DNA of 64,000 nucleotides, from NCBI GenBank assembly GCA_000733355.1, contig JNVV01000032.1, forward strand, positions 19,134-83,133, in the 5' to 3' direction. This document shows, piece by piece, positions 20,407-30,929 of the stretch; the first letter of the stretch is position 1; every line of letters starts with the position of its first letter. The notes beneath the pieces are model-generated. The model saw only the letters and a list, made by a program, of their open reading frames with translations. It ran no database searches and was not told where the DNA came from. This DNA comes from Falciphora oryzae (taxonomy: Eukaryota; Ascomycota; Sordariomycetes; Magnaporthales; Magnaporthaceae). Position numbers and translations under genes: made by a program.

Positions 20407-20818
20407 TGTTGGATTATTATTCCAGCACTATTCCGGCATATGCACTAAAGGGATCTGGAAGCCAGGAAGGCTTGGGAGGATATAAGCCGTGCATGCGCAT
20501 AAAAGAAAAAGTTGCCAGTGTTGGATTATTATTCCAGCACTATTCCGGCGCATGCACTAAAGGGATCTGGAAGCCAGGAAGGCTTGGGAGGCCCGGGCCC
20601 TCCGGGGCCCATGGGGCCCCCGTGACCTGGAGGGCCAAGCCCTGTTGGCAATGTATATAAGGGGCTTCGTTGCCCTCCCTTCTAGCAGATAGATTCCTTT
20701 CCTCTTCACGCGCACAATAGAGGATCCAACCAACCAGTAGGATCCGTGTTCGTCACTTTTGGGAGATCTCCGTGCCCGGCCCCCATTGGGGCCAACAGGA
20801 GTACCACTCCTACCAACA
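20407..20818 (-). repeat. Solo LTR, R6 family, TSD TGTAC, with internal duplication
   Basis: 412 bp, TGTTGGATTATTATTCC...CTCCTACCAACA, flanked by TGTAC (20402-20406, 20819-20823). The first about 73 bp is repeated at 20520-20592, so the copy gained an internal duplication. It contains 'tatataaggggcttcg' and 'agatagattcctttcctcttc' blocks common to R6. Confidence 0.85.
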
Positions 20819-20916
20819 TGTACCGTTATATTTTTTTGCCGGTAGAAAATAGTAAGTAGCAGAACAAACAGCGCTGGAGTTTTCTACCGGCAGAACTGTA
20901 ACCACATTCGAAGCAT

Positions 20917-20938
20917 AAAATTCTGCCGGCAGAATTTT
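20917..20938. repeat. Perfect 22-bp palindrome (copy 2)
   Basis: Same 22 bases as 20365-20386, in a duplicated flank that continues to 'gctatgtaattgtactg'. Related half-sites TTCTACCGGCAGAAC (20882-20896) and TTGCCGGTAGAA (20836-20847) are adjacent. Confidence 0.85.
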
Positions 20939-20961
20939 CTTGTGCTATGTAATTGTACTGT

Positions 20962-21809
20962 GTTTTCGTAAACTCTGCAAGTGGCTCTTCAAAAAGCCAT
21001 GAATACCTTGGCACGCCCCTTATCCCTGCCTTCTACTAACTTTTAGCTGTTTATAGATTTGACATCTGAGGCGGCATCTTTTTGTTACAATCAGGGGTTC
21101 TGCTCCTAAGGTAGGGCGCCTCAGGGGTGGACTGGACAGTGACTCTGGTGCTTGCTCTAGGTGAACTGGGTGCTAGAAGGTAACGGTCTGATTGCTGGCC
21201 CCAAGGGTTACTCGGGAGCTAACTTAGGTTGACTGATGCCGAAACCTCAGTCAAGGCTATCTAGAACAGTAGGAAACCCTTTCCTACTTATATCCTTAGT
21301 TCTTACATGAGTCCCTTGATTCGTTGTGATTCCTTGAATCACTACGAATCGCCTATATGTCACGTGACTCTGTGGGAAGCGGGGTGGGGGCGCATCCAAC
21401 CAGGCCATCCCTCAACGTTTCGGACCGTAGGTCCTCTTCCCCGCTTCCCGCCGTAGCCTCTGGTCGTAACACGTGTCAGATTCGGTATGGCTTCTGTTTG
21501 GGTTTGCAGGGGACGGGGGCTGCTGAGCTGTAACTGCATGGCACTTGACTCGGGCAATCGTACCAGGTTGTCGGTCTGGTGGGGAAAGAGAATGGCTGGG
21601 AAACTCAATTCTCTCGCTCTCCTCGAATTGCTTGTTTTCTTTTCGTATTTATTCACGCTGCTCCTGTTTCCGCGGCTTTTCGTTCTCACAACTTCTCTTA
21701 TTGTTAATGCTGCTGGGTAGGTGGCTTTGATCGCAAGGTCAAAAGAAGCGGACAACAAACACAACAAAAACCGTCGACAACAATCCAGCGCTGAGATATA
21801 GCCGCGGCC
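20962..21809. other. Intergenic / promoter of the prolyl hydroxylase
   Basis: No gene recognised. 21340-21780 is presumably the upstream region of the gene starting at 21810, with a CT-rich leader (21600-21700). A 164-codon minus frame (21360-21854) overlaps the gene start and looks like a shadow. Confidence 0.45.
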
Positions 21810-22860
21810 ATGGACTCCGCCAAGGGCCAGGGCGCTTCGTCGAATGCCGGGCAATCAACCAAATCGCATCATGGCAGGCTGGGGGCTTTCGTCTCGGCCT
21901 TGGCTGTCTTGGCCGCCTCCGCTGCGTTATACGGGAACACAGCTACCGGGGCGCGGTGGCTGGACTCGTGGTTCTCACGGTCTGGTCCTGCTATCCCAGC
22001 AGGGGAGCATAAGTTCACGACGGTCGTGATATCGTACGAGCCGCTCATCGTATACATCGAGAACTTCCTGACCCCAGAAGAGACTCGTCAGCTCAGGGTT
22101 CTGGCGTACGTGTTTTCTCTTTCCTTTTTTGTTGATACTCTCCTTCCCTCTGCCCAGCCCGTATTTTCTAAACACGTCTGTCAATAATAGGAGTCCGGCC
22201 TATGAGCGATCCGAGGTAGTCGAAAACGACGGGTCTGAACACAAGTCGGCGGACCGGACGAGCTCGACGGCGTTTCTGCCGCGCGAAGAGCCCGTAGTGC
22301 GTACGGTCCTGGCACGGGCGGCGCGGTTCCAGGGATTCCTGCCTACCGAGTGGATCGAGGATCTCCAGGCGACGCGGTACAAGGCCGGACAGCAGTACAT
22401 GGCCCACTACGACACGGACTTCGACAATCCTATCCCGGCGGAGAACAGCTATGACGATGACGAAGAGGACGGCACGGGGAAAACGCTGAGGACGCCGAGG
22501 ACCGACCGGGAGACGACCATCTTCGCGATCCTGGACGACGGATGCGAGGCGCCGTGCGGGACGCAGTTCCCGCTGCTGCGGTTCAACTGGACGGGCCAGG
22601 ACGCGCGGTGGTGCGACATTGTCGACTGCAACGAGTGGAAGCTGACGGTGCAGGCGCGGGCGGGCAATGCCATCTTTTGGCGCAACATGCAGAATGCCAA
22701 GGGCGGCGGCTTCGACACGAACCGCAAGACGCTGCACGCGGGGCTGCCCGTGGGCAGCGGCACTAAGATCGGGCTCAACATCTGGACGCACAACAATCGC
22801 TACCAGGACGACGACGACGAGTGGTACCACTCCGGCAACTACAGCGCTTCGATAGTGTAG
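21810..22860 (+). CDS. Prolyl 4-hydroxylase-like 2OG-Fe(II) oxygenase
   Basis: Two exons, 21810-22105 and 22191-22860, with an 85-nt intron (GTACGT...AATAATAG); 321 residues. The N-terminus has a short cytosolic segment and a membrane anchor (about 26-43, LGAFVSALAVLAASAALYG), so it is probably a type II ER membrane protein. The catalytic domain has the iron triad: His171 and Asp173 (in MAHYDTDFD) and distal His281 (TLHAGLPV), with the 2-oxoglutarate-binding Lys291 ten residues later (GTKIGLNIW). The family hydroxylates proline using O2 and 2-oxoglutarate; the substrate here is unknown. The N-terminal ...YEPLIVYIENFLTPEET... and the splice that gives VLASPAYERSEVV match the usual P4H start. 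All key residues are present and the gene looks intact. An acidic insert (DDDEEDGTG) follows the HxD motif. Confidence 0.9.
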
Positions 22861-23560
22861 ATGCGTGACATTCTAGCCGTCTCAGGTTGGTGGTATCTTG
22901 GTGCAGCTTGGTGCAGGGGCCCGCACAGCATATGTGCACGGGCCCATCTACAGTCCGTGTGCCGATGTTCGACAGGGAACGCCAGGGTCAGATGTTTCAT
23001 CTTTGTCGCTGCCAGCCATCGCCGAAGACCGTCGACGTCAAGGCGGTCCTTGGCCTGAGCTGATTTTGACTTGGTTGAATCTTGAAGAGAGATAGCTTTT
23101 GAACGAATCATCAAGGACTTGGTGTTATTAAAAAGCGTTAACGAGCGATCATTGGATCGCGGTGAGCCAACGCGCCAACTTTTCGGCGACGCTCTGGGGC
23201 GAGCTGACAGACCTGGGCTCCAGGTGATCCCTCTGTGATAAGGTGACAATTGGCATTCCCGGTCACTTGGTGGCGTCTACGGAGGCTGGGCTGAACCTCC
23301 TGATTGACGCTTCCACAAATCAGGGATGTCAAATCCCCCCGAGGATTGGGCGACGCAGCGGGCCCAACACATGCAGCCTCTTCAGCCCCCAGCTTGGCGC
23401 CAGAGAAAGGGTGATGGGCCGCAGCTCTAATTTCGTCCACATGGACTAATCGGGGTTCTACCAGGGCTGTCAGGGCAGGCAAAGTAAACGTTAGCAGTAG
23501 AGTAGATTGTTGTTGTAAAAGAGAGGGAGGCCCGGAGGGCCCGGCCTGCACAGAATTGGG
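22861..23560. other. Intergenic, no gene recognised
   Basis: Short frames without motifs. The right end abuts the R6 LTR's TSD. Confidence 0.45.
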
Positions 23561-23565
23561 ATATC

Positions 23566-23866
23566 TGTTGGATTGCACTGGCCTGTGCAGGCAATCGGCA
23601 GAGCCCAGAGAGAGTCGGATCCTCCGGTCCCGTGATCTCTGATCACGGGATCCGAGGACCCGCAAGCCCGCGGAGGCTGGGAGCAGGGGAAGGCCCCTTT
23701 GGTGATCTGGATCGTGTATATATAGCCTCCCTTCTGCTCCCTCTCTGGCAGATAGATTCCTTTCCTCTTCGTGCACAAGAATAGATTGATCCTCTGATAT
23801 AAAGGATCATTGTTCACCTTCTTTGGAGATCTCCGAGCCCGACAGGAGTACCAACTCCTACCAACA
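23566..23866 (-). repeat. Solo LTR, family R6, TSD ATATC
   Basis: 301 bp, TGTTGGATTGCACTGG...CTCCTACCAACA, flanked by ATATC (23561-23565, 23867-23871). Contains 'gatctctgatcacgggatc' and TATA-like 'tgtatatatagcctccc'. Reverse orientation relative to the copy at 31516-31814. Confidence 0.92.
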
Positions 23867-23969
23867 ATATCCCCAATTCTGTGAGGGCTCGCCCTTATTT
23901 GAGATAAGGGCTGCGGGTCTCCAAGAGCCCCGCACCTCCAGCGATCTACGAGGGCCCTGCTGGCCGTGA

Positions 23970-24218
23970 TATTGCAAAGTAGAGGGTATGCAGTAGAAGG
24001 ATTGTCTTGATTTCTACCTCTAAGGAACTAATAGGAAAGCGCCCGAGGGTCTACGACCCTCGGGGTCTTTATACATGAGTGCGCAGTAGGAGTGGAGAGT
24101 CCCTCTCGGCGTCGCCGAGTGCTCTGTAACCGCTTATTGAGCATCTGCGACGCCGACGAGGGTGGCGATGCAGACCCCGGCCGGCACGGCCGGTGACCTC
24201 CCTTGATCCTTTGCGACA
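23970..24218 (+). repeat. Solo LTR, family R4, TSD CGTGA
   Basis: 249 bp, TATTGCAAAGTAG...CCTTTGCGACA, flanked by CGTGA (23965-23969, 24219-24223). The first bases TA instead of TG fit a G-to-A change. Same length as the copy at 31912-32160. Confidence 0.92.
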
Positions 24219-24231
24219 CGTGACACCAATA

Positions 24232-24295
24232 AACCAGCGGTTTTTTAAAATAGTATGGAAAAAACAAAAAACACCTTTACCACCAAACCTGCCCT
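24232..24295 (+). repeat. Right-terminal fragment of a Harbinger-type element
   Basis: 'agcggttttttaaaatagta' through 'ccaccaaacctgccc' matches the right end of the Harbinger element at 36762-36825. Read inwards, the end is GGGCAGGTTTGGTGGTAAAG. No partner end is found near by. Confidence 0.6.
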
Positions 24296-24409
24296 AATGG
24301 GCAACGACGCTTAAAGGATAGCAGCATCTGGAGAAGATTGGAACACATGGCGCAGTGTTATAAAATGGGCACTCCTATCGGAAGGAGGATATAACACGGA
24401 GCCGCATAT

Positions 24410-24858
24410 GGACAGCCATGGCTACTCAACCTGGATTACGGTCCAAGAAGGAAACATTGGCTTTGGATGGATGTCACGCCCAAGTTAGCAGGAAGCAGAT
24501 GAATGGATATCCAATCCGCATGGCTATGCCGGCGGTAAATGGAGGTACGCTATTTCTCACCAGGGCATACGGTATTTTTCGCCTTTGGCACGTTCCATTT
24601 CGTTTTCCGGGTACGAGGAGTACAGACGTTTGCGTTAGGTGGCTACATCCTTCAATGGTCTGGCATTGAGCGGTGGCTTGAAGTGGTCGTCGCTTAATTG
24701 AAAAACCCGGAGATTACTAACGAGGATATGGCATCGAGTGCGCTAAAGCATGTTCAAGTCGTTAAGCGATTTGTTGCAAATAGGCTTAAGGCTGGCCGAG
24801 TGGAAGAGATGGGCGGTCGAGATGCAGTCGCCAGATTGTCCGCCTTACTAAAGGTAAG
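24410..24858 (+). pseudogene. JmjC-domain gene relic
   Basis: Across frames the DNA reads HMDSHGYSTWITVQEGNIG, NPHGYAGGKWRY, then GGYILQWSGIERWLEVVVA, a TAA, and LKNPEITNEDMASS. This is the pattern of fungal JmjC proteins: HxD iron ligands and the GGKWRY and (W)SGIERW blocks. Several frameshifts and at least two stops (TAG near 24484, TAA near 24693) are present, and both ends are missing. JmjC proteins are 2OG-dependent demethylases, but this copy cannot work. Confidence 0.65.
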
Positions 24859-26905
24859 GGGTTTACATATTACGTTTGCGATATGCGGGTTGATGATCGT
24901 TAGGATTTCGATAGCGTTGCTAGGGGCTCGCGTATAGATATGAGCAAACCCCGAACACCCCTGCGTTAATAGAAAGGTGTGTGCATAATCCCCTTTGGAA
25001 ATTTCGTCGCTAATTATGAAGGGGACGCTCCAGATCTCGTTTATTCGATCTTTTGTCAACCTCCTAGGCGTCTGCTGCCGACATGTGCCCCAAAACGTTC
25101 CGCCTAAGTTCGAGCCAAGGTACCGGGCCGCTTTGGGCCTGGGCGAGGTCTTCCGGGCCATATATCGGCTTTGGGTGTGGTTATCCTTATGCCGCCTGCT
25201 GCCGTATCCGGACGAGTGCACAGAATGGCAGATCTGGAAACTGCTCACCAGGCGGGTCCGGACATTAACAAGGCTGCGGCTGCCAGGGCCAAGTGGTATC
25301 CACCGCCGCCGCCGCTGCTGCTGCTGCTGGTGTTAGCGTCCCAACATGGCACCCACTGCTAACGCTCCGGGCAGACAAGTGTCAGCCGCGGCAGTAATAA
25401 GCGTCCGCAGCACGAGGTAAATGGGGCCAACTCCTTATGCCCACTATGCATGTAGATAGATCATCACTTCTGGTATCAACAGACGGTTGGACGCTATGCG
25501 CAGAACAGGTTGACAGAAAATCACATGACCATAAGTGGGTCACTCATCAACCGTTGTGCAACATAGCGCGCCGGGTTTTTCCAGGCCTGGCTGAAGGTGG
25601 TCGTGGAAAGTGTCCCTCTCTAGCCTGCCTTAACTATCTACGGTAACCACGCGCAGGGTCCTAGCCAGCAGGACCATCAAGGTTGCCACATAACCTGGTA
25701 CTCTGCCTGCAGACTTGGGAAAGGCGCTTCGGCGGCTGGTCATTGGGTGGAGCTCCGGGCACAGGGTTGCCGCGGCCACCTCGCCCAATTCCTTCCTGAT
25801 CACGGCGGGGCCAACACCGACCGCAAACCGATGGCAGCTCTTAGGAAAGTCGACGTTGACCACAGCCATCAGGATCCAAAGATCCGGTGTCCCTCGGGCT
25901 GAGGCTTATCGCTGCAGATATATTGCCTTGCGGTCTAGGGTTGGGAATACGAGAACCACACCGTAGCTCTCTTGTGATCGTTGCTCTCGCCTGCACCACG
26001 TCTGCAGTTGAAACTTGTAAATCTTTCCGCATTTCACGTATTATTCAGCCTCTATGCTAACCTGACAAACGAAACCTTAAACGCAATCATTCCTTTCTGG
26101 CAACAATGCATGTAGCATGGCCACGCAGGCCGAGTCACGCGTATGCACGCACTACCAGAGAAGAGTGTGTCTGACGACGTCCAATATCTCGGCATGGCCA
26201 AAAGACACCATGCCGCACCGCAAAATGGCGTCCTCGACTACGACGCCCCACGCCCCTTAAAGCCGCCTCGCCGGAAGCACATGCGAGCGCCTCGGCCCTT
26301 TGCCCAATCCGAGTTACGACCGCTTGTTAGCCCACCACATGCGGCCGAACCCCGCGGCCCTCCTTTTCAGCTTTAGGGGCCTACGAATGTTGACCAGCTC
26401 GGCGTTCTCAGTCTGGCCGCATTACTGGTCCTCTTAGCCAGGGCAGACTTCTAGACTGTCCTAAGCAGCTAGCTACTTGATAGGCCACGCGCGGAAGAGT
26501 CCCACGCATTAGCTAAAGCTCCCCGCGTTTTTACCCAATGTAGACAAGTGATAATGACATGTACCATTGACCGTATTCATCACGTCGTCGCGTGATAGCT
26601 CAAATCCGCATCCGTACGTAAAGTGATGACACAGAAGGGCGAAGACGGTTAAATCTAGCCGCGAAATAGGCATTTATAAACTATTAACTATATGGGGTTC
26701 ATATAACTATATCATCCATCCATAACATGCCACAATGTGGGGAATAACAATGAGGCCGGACCAAAATTTCATCCTTCGATAGTAATACATCCAGGGAGAT
26801 AAACAGAAAAGCGACCGAAAGGAAACCCACGACCCAAGGAAGGCGACAGGAATACTAGACGGGTCGATATATTGTAATTTCGTGCGATTGGCTGGTCTTC
26901 CAAGG
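24859..26905. other. 2-kb stretch without a recognised gene
   Basis: Many short frames in all phases, none with a motif I can name. A CCG/CTG triplet run lies at 25301-25330. 25630-26000 has gene-like composition but no continuous frame. It may hold further relics too decayed to identify by eye. Confidence 0.4.
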
Positions 26906-28202
26906 TTAAACCTCTTCCTTTACTGGCCTTTTGACTGTGAACAGCTCTATATCGTTCTCTCCCCTTTCGTCCCGGGGCCATGCATCCCCGGCCGCCAGGT
27001 CGGAAGAACCGGGCGGCTCGCGGTGGACGTGTATAGTCGTGGTCCGCATAACGCCCACGCCGCCGGCAGTCATCCCGCTGAGGGCCGCCGCGCTCCTCTC
27101 CTCGTCCAGGGACTCGAACCCGCGCTTCGATGGCCCCCTGCGCGTCGTCGACTTCCTGCCGGAGCTCGAGACATACTTGCCGCTCGGGCACGGATCCGAG
27201 GGCTCCATGATGGTTTTGCACGAGCGCAGGCAGGGGCGCAGCGACGGCAGGCAGGCTATGACGAGCGTGATGTTGCAGTCCAGGCTGCTCCACAGGTCGA
27301 CCAGGCTGAGCGGCACCGACTTTTCGCTGTCGGCGCTGTCGATGGTGACGAACCGGACGATGCAGAAGGACAGGTTGATGACGCCAAGCAGGAAAGTGCA
27401 GTAGATGCCCGCCTTCATCGTCCTCTTCAGCTGGACCTCGTGCAGGATCAGCCAGGGCAGCGCGAAGATGAGCACGTCGCTCGCGAAGTGCAGCGCCCAG
27501 GCCAGCCGGAACGAGCGGCCCGTGAACTCGACTGGGCACGCATCCTCCCCGATCGCCCAGTTGCGCGAAACTGGCAGGCAGCCGGTGGTGTGATAGACGA
27601 TCGAGACGACGAAGCAGATGGCCGTAAAGGCGACGACGCACCAAAGCGCGGTTCGGCGGCGGACCATGAATCGGGGGAAGAGCTGGGGGAAAGTCGCGAG
27701 CAGGGCGGCTTTGCACAGGTAGAAGGTCACGTAAAACGGGATGGAGCTGACCCAGAAAAGCTGTGGACGTTGTTGCAGTTATGGGGTTAGTTTTGGGAAG
27801 AATACACTCGGGCGTATTCGGTTGTGGCCTTTATCTAACCTGCAGGATCAGGATAATATCCTCGATTTTGCCATCGTACCGTCGGAGGAAAGTGTCGACA
27901 TGAGGCTCGAGCGCGCCCAACCTGAAGAACACGATGTCGAATGAGGCCGTTGCGACTGACGCCACCCAGGCCAGGATCATAAGGATGTCGCTGACCCACA
28001 AGTCGCGGTGTTGTATCCTAACTCGCAACCATAAACGAGCGGCGATGATGGCGGCGGCGACGGATATAAGCAGCCATTGCGAGACCTAGAACAGCCGGAC
28101 GCGTTAGTCGGTGGGGCTTCCCTGCAAGCGAGGGCCGCTCAGGGCGAGGACGGGGCGAGGACGAACAAGAACCACTACACCACTGGGGCCAATGACTGCC
28201 AT
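26906..28202 (-). CDS. Fungal rhodopsin-domain (7-TM) integral membrane protein
   Basis: Three exons fit by frame: 28202-28179, 28085-27840 and 27760-26906, with introns of 93 nt (28086-28178, least sure) and 79 nt (27761-27839); 374 residues. Predicted start MAVIGPSG then VSQWLLISVAAAIIAARLWL. Helices include VSDILMILAWVASVATASFD, FMVRRRTALWCVVAFTAICF, FASDVLIFALPWLIL and AGIYCTFLLGVINLSFCIV. Conserved features of the family are the arginine after helix 1, ...IEDIILILQLFWVSS..., and a Trp-x-x-Leu-Asp-Cys before helix 7 (WSSLDCNITLVIACLPSLRP). The tail is Ser/Arg-rich and cytosolic. The family (Fung_rhodopsin) has no known ligand; no CFEM domain is present. A broken relative lies at 31353-32460. 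Confidence 0.82.
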
Positions 28203-28438
28203 TTTTGATGATCTTGCTCTTAGCCGCGACCCAGCCCGCAAATATGACCAGCCCGTTTGTTTAAGGGAACGGCTTATATGGGAGAAGGTTTAATGGAGAA
28301 CATGAAGAGGGAAGAGAGAAAGTGGCCGGGGAAAAGGAGCCAATGCTCGAGCCGGGGTTGCGCGCGTTCGAGGAAAGCTTGTTATGTGTATCACCATGCT
28401 CAGGATTTTCCTCGGAGCATCATCGTGAGTGTTACCTA

Positions 28439-30100
28439 GGGTGTGATCGGCTGCCACGACCGTGGCGGCCACGGTCGTGGCGGAGGTACGAACAGTGCTG
28501 CAGGGGGGGGTTAGGTACCGGTAGGGATGCCCCCCAGTTAGGGACCGTCTGCCAAAAAGCACGTACTGTGTCAGAAGCGGGGTTTTCACCGCTATTTTGG
28601 GGGGGAGGGGCATTCAGTCGGCTCTCGATACGACACAACATCGTCAACCTGCATCTGCACGCCAAAATTAGCCCGATTTTATCACAAAAAAAGATGTCTT
28701 TTGATTCCCAAGCAACGGAGGCCGACGGCGCCTTCGATGATATTATTCTCAATACCCAAATAGACTCCCAGGCGCCAGATGTTGGTGTTGACGATACCGA
28801 TACCCGGCCCGGCGATACCCAGGCCGGCGAGGGCCCTTCCCGCAAACGGAAACGAGGCGACGGCGGCGAGCCGGTTCGAGTATCTTGGTCTAGCGAGAAG
28901 ACCGCCCGGCTAATCAGCCTTTTCCTCGACTGCCACCGCGAGGGCCTGTTCAAAAGCTCGAAAAAATCCAACTTCAAAGACGCCTGGGAGCGCGTGCTGG
29001 CGGCGGCGACCGAGGAGTGGCCTACTTTGAAGCTATCGACCCAAACGATCGCCAACAAATACGATAACGAACGGAGGAGATATATCGCCTGGAAGTCATG
29101 GGTTAGCCTATCGGGCAATACCTGTGATCCGGAAACGGGCGCTTGCGACGTTGATAAAGACGATCCCCGGTGGCAGAGCTTTGCGAGCGTGCATGGGATA
29201 CGGAGAGTCGGATGGATCGCCGCCGGCGTGCCGTTGGGGGACGTGGCCTCGTATCAAGAGCTTTGGGCGGGAGAGGCGGCAAAAGGGACCATGATCAGTC
29301 GCCCTTCTATTGAAGGGAATGAGCCTGCTGAAGGATCCGCACGCGTTAGTGGCTTGGATTTATTCAACGGGTATATTCCTGAAAATGAGGATGGAGAGGG
29401 AGAGGGCGAGGGCGAGGGCGAGGGCGAAGATACTCGCTGGCGGCCGATTACCTCCACGGCTACCCAACGGATACCTGGCCCTTCTATGCCGCCGCCACCC
29501 TCTCGTGGCAGAAGGCCCTCTGCCGAGCAATTGCACCAGCGGGCAACGGATCCGGATCTAGTAGCGGCCGCGAGGGACGGAAGCGTTGACGTATTGCGCG
29601 GCCGGAGGAGGCGTCGGGTCTCTAGTTCATCGGGAGGAGGGATCTCGCCGGCGAGATCCCTATCGACGAGGAGATCCTTGTCGACGAGGAGATCCTTGTC
29701 GCCGTCGGCATCCGTGATACTGGGGGAACAGATATCTAATGCTATATTGATATTAGCGGGTTCCCTCAACAAGCGCACCCCGAGCGTATCTGAAGAGGCG
29801 ATCAGATCCTTCTCAGCAGCCTACCGGACTAAACTCGAACGCCCTGAGTTTCTCCGCATCGTTCGCCGCTTGAGATCACCGGAAGAGGCCGAACTTTGGG
29901 TGGCATCGGATGAGGAAGGTCGGGATGCGTATGTATCCGAGGCTCGGGAAGCTAGTTGATATTGTTTTTGGCGTTGTTTTTGACGTTGTTTTCGTGCCTG
30001 TAGGGCAAAAAGTACGTGATTCTATCGATTTTCCTAAATAAAAAAATTGGCGGTTGGCGTTTTTCCCTAGCACGGTGCCACCCCCCGTTTTAAAAGCGAT
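28439..30100 (+). mobile_element. Harbinger-related fragment carrying only the Myb-like gene
   Basis: GGGTGTGATCGGCTGCC at 28439 resembles the TIR of the 12188-13180 element (GGGCGTGATCGGCGGC). It is followed by an inverted repeat (CCACGACCGTGG...CCACGGTCGTGG, 28456-28482) and a Myb-like ORF, the usual partner of a Harbinger transposase. No transposase and no right TIR are found before the hairpin at 30241, so the right part seems deleted. The right border given is arbitrary. Confidence 0.5.
28694..29959 (+). CDS. Myb/SANT-like DNA-binding protein of a Harbinger-type element
   Basis: 421 residues from MSFDSQATEADG at 28694; the longer upstream frame runs through the TIR and is not likely used. 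Acidic N-terminus with a basic KRKRGD, then a trihelix/Myb-like domain (about residues 58-140: VRVSWSSEKTARLISLFLDC, WPTLKLSTQTIANKYDNERR, WKSWVSLSG), a Glu/Gly repeat (EGEGEGEGE), a Ser/Arg-rich stretch with repeated TRRSLS, and a C-terminal helical region (SVILGEQISNAILILAGSL). It shares domain layout with 33048-34097 (Trp-rich Myb, 'VSLSGNTCDPETG' against 'GKRSGVAVDPVTG'). In PIF/Harbinger elements this protein binds the TIRs and helps import the transposase. The frame is intact although no transposase is next to it. Confidence 0.72.
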   Translation: MSFDSQATEADGAFDDIILNTQIDSQAPDVGVDDTDTRPGDTQAGEGPSRKRKRGDGGEPVRVSWSSEKTARLISLFLDCHREGLFKSSKKSNFKDAWERVLAAATEEWPTLKLSTQTIANKYDNERRRYIAWKSWVSLSGNTCDPETGACDVDKDDPRWQSFASVHGIRRVGWIAAGVPLGDVASYQELWAGEAAKGTMISRPSIEGNEPAEGSARVSGLDLFNGYIPENEDGEGEGEGEGEGEDTRWRPITSTATQRIPGPSMPPPPSRGRRPSAEQLHQRATDPDLVAAARDGSVDVLRGRRRRRVSSSSGGGISPARSLSTRRSLSTRRSLSPSASVILGEQISNAILILAGSLNKRTPSVSEEAIRSFSAAYRTKLERPEFLRIVRRLRSPEEAELWVASDEEGRDAYVSEAREAS

Positions 30101-30240
30101 CTGGAAAAAAAAAAAAGTAATAGGATTCGGATTTCAATAATAAAATAGGTGTATTTACAAATGGTTTTCATTTTTTTATTTTAATAGCGCCTTTGCCAAC
30201 GTGGGCATCGACGTCGAGGAGGAGGAGCGTTCTCCAATTT
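30101..30240. other. AT-rich spacer
   Basis: A-rich runs (30106-30118) and no coding signal. Confidence 0.4.
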
Positions 30241-30355
30241 GGATCTCGACCTTGACTTTGGAAAAAAAAAGTGGAGATTTTCGTAAAATCCGCTAATATA
30301 ATTGGTCAATCTGGCGAAAATCTCCACTTTTTGGTCAAAGTCAGGGTCAAGATCC
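30241..30355. repeat. Small foldback (hairpin) element
   Basis: Two inverted arms of about 42 bp: 30241-30282 (GGATCTCGACCTTGACTTTG...) and its near-complement 30314-30355, around a 30-nt AT-rich loop. Could be a tiny MITE or a transcribed hairpin; no TSD identified. Confidence 0.65.
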
Positions 30356-30413
30356 GCGACGAGGCATCTAGATATTGAACCCGACTACCCTACCGCCAAC
30401 AACTATCGCCAAC

Positions 30414-30896
30414 TGTAACAAACGGCGGCCTCCTTAGGGAAGGGAGGTCACGTCTGAAGGGAAAAGGGGGATCTCAGAGGTTCAGCAACTCAACAGTCTG
30501 GTTTGTGCAAAGCTCGACAAGCTAATGATGACAAGAAACAAGAAACGATTGCTTGGCCTTCGAACTCCCTTCATAGGGGGTCCTGCAGGCCCTTTTTATG
30601 CACAGCCTCCCAGCCACCCCTCGGCTGCCGTCGGCAGAGTCTCCTCCTCCATGATGCCCGTCCGGGCTGGCTGTGCTTGGGTGCGTCATGGTCTGGAACA
30701 ACATGCCACTGACCTTTTGGTCTGGAACAACATGCCACTGATCCTCTGGTCTGGAACAACATGCCACTGACCTCCTGGTCTGGAACAACATGCCACTCTG
30801 GCGTACGCCCCTTTGGCCACTACCGGAGTCCCCCCTTGAGGCTACCGGTGGCGGTCCTTAGGGCTGCTGATCGTGGCTGCGGATCGGGGTGTTACA
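30414..30896 (+). repeat. Solo LTR, family R1, with 29-bp minisatellite
   Basis: 483 bp, TGTAACAAACGG...GGGGTGTTACA. Matches 48702-49195 in the 5' 'ctcagaggttcagcaactcaa' block and the 3' 'gagtcc...ggctaccggtgg...ggctgctgatcg' block. No clear TSD. Confidence 0.75.
30692..30801 (+). repeat. 29-bp tandem repeat, four copies
   Basis: TCTGGAACAACATGCCACTG plus CYYYYTGG, at 30692, 30721, 30750 and 30779, inside the R1 LTR and absent from other R1 copies. Confidence 0.9.
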
Positions 30897-30923
30897 ATGA
30901 TCCACTCGGTGATGGACCACGTT
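30897..30923 (-). repeat. pogo-type TIR remnant
   Basis: Reverse complement ACGTGGTCCATCACCGAGTG... is close to the TIR of the element at 656-2516 (ACGTGGTTCATCAGTGAGTG...), and is followed by TA. No transposase nearby. Confidence 0.5.
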
Positions 30924-30929
30924 ATGCAT

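Noticed and set aside
22168..22830. 220-codon minus frame
   Set aside because: Antisense shadow of the prolyl hydroxylase exon 2.
26882..27790. 302-codon plus frame and 315-codon minus frame
   Set aside because: Both overlap the rhodopsin-domain exon in other frames and lack membrane helices.
28150..28202. A-box-like TGGTGTAGTGG on minus, as in a tRNA
   Set aside because: No B-box or cloverleaf; it lies at the exon 1/intron 1 junction of the rhodopsin-domain gene.
30692..30801. Spaced repeats that might suggest a CRISPR array
   Set aside because: Contiguous 29-bp tandem repeats without spacers, inside an LTR of a fungal genome.
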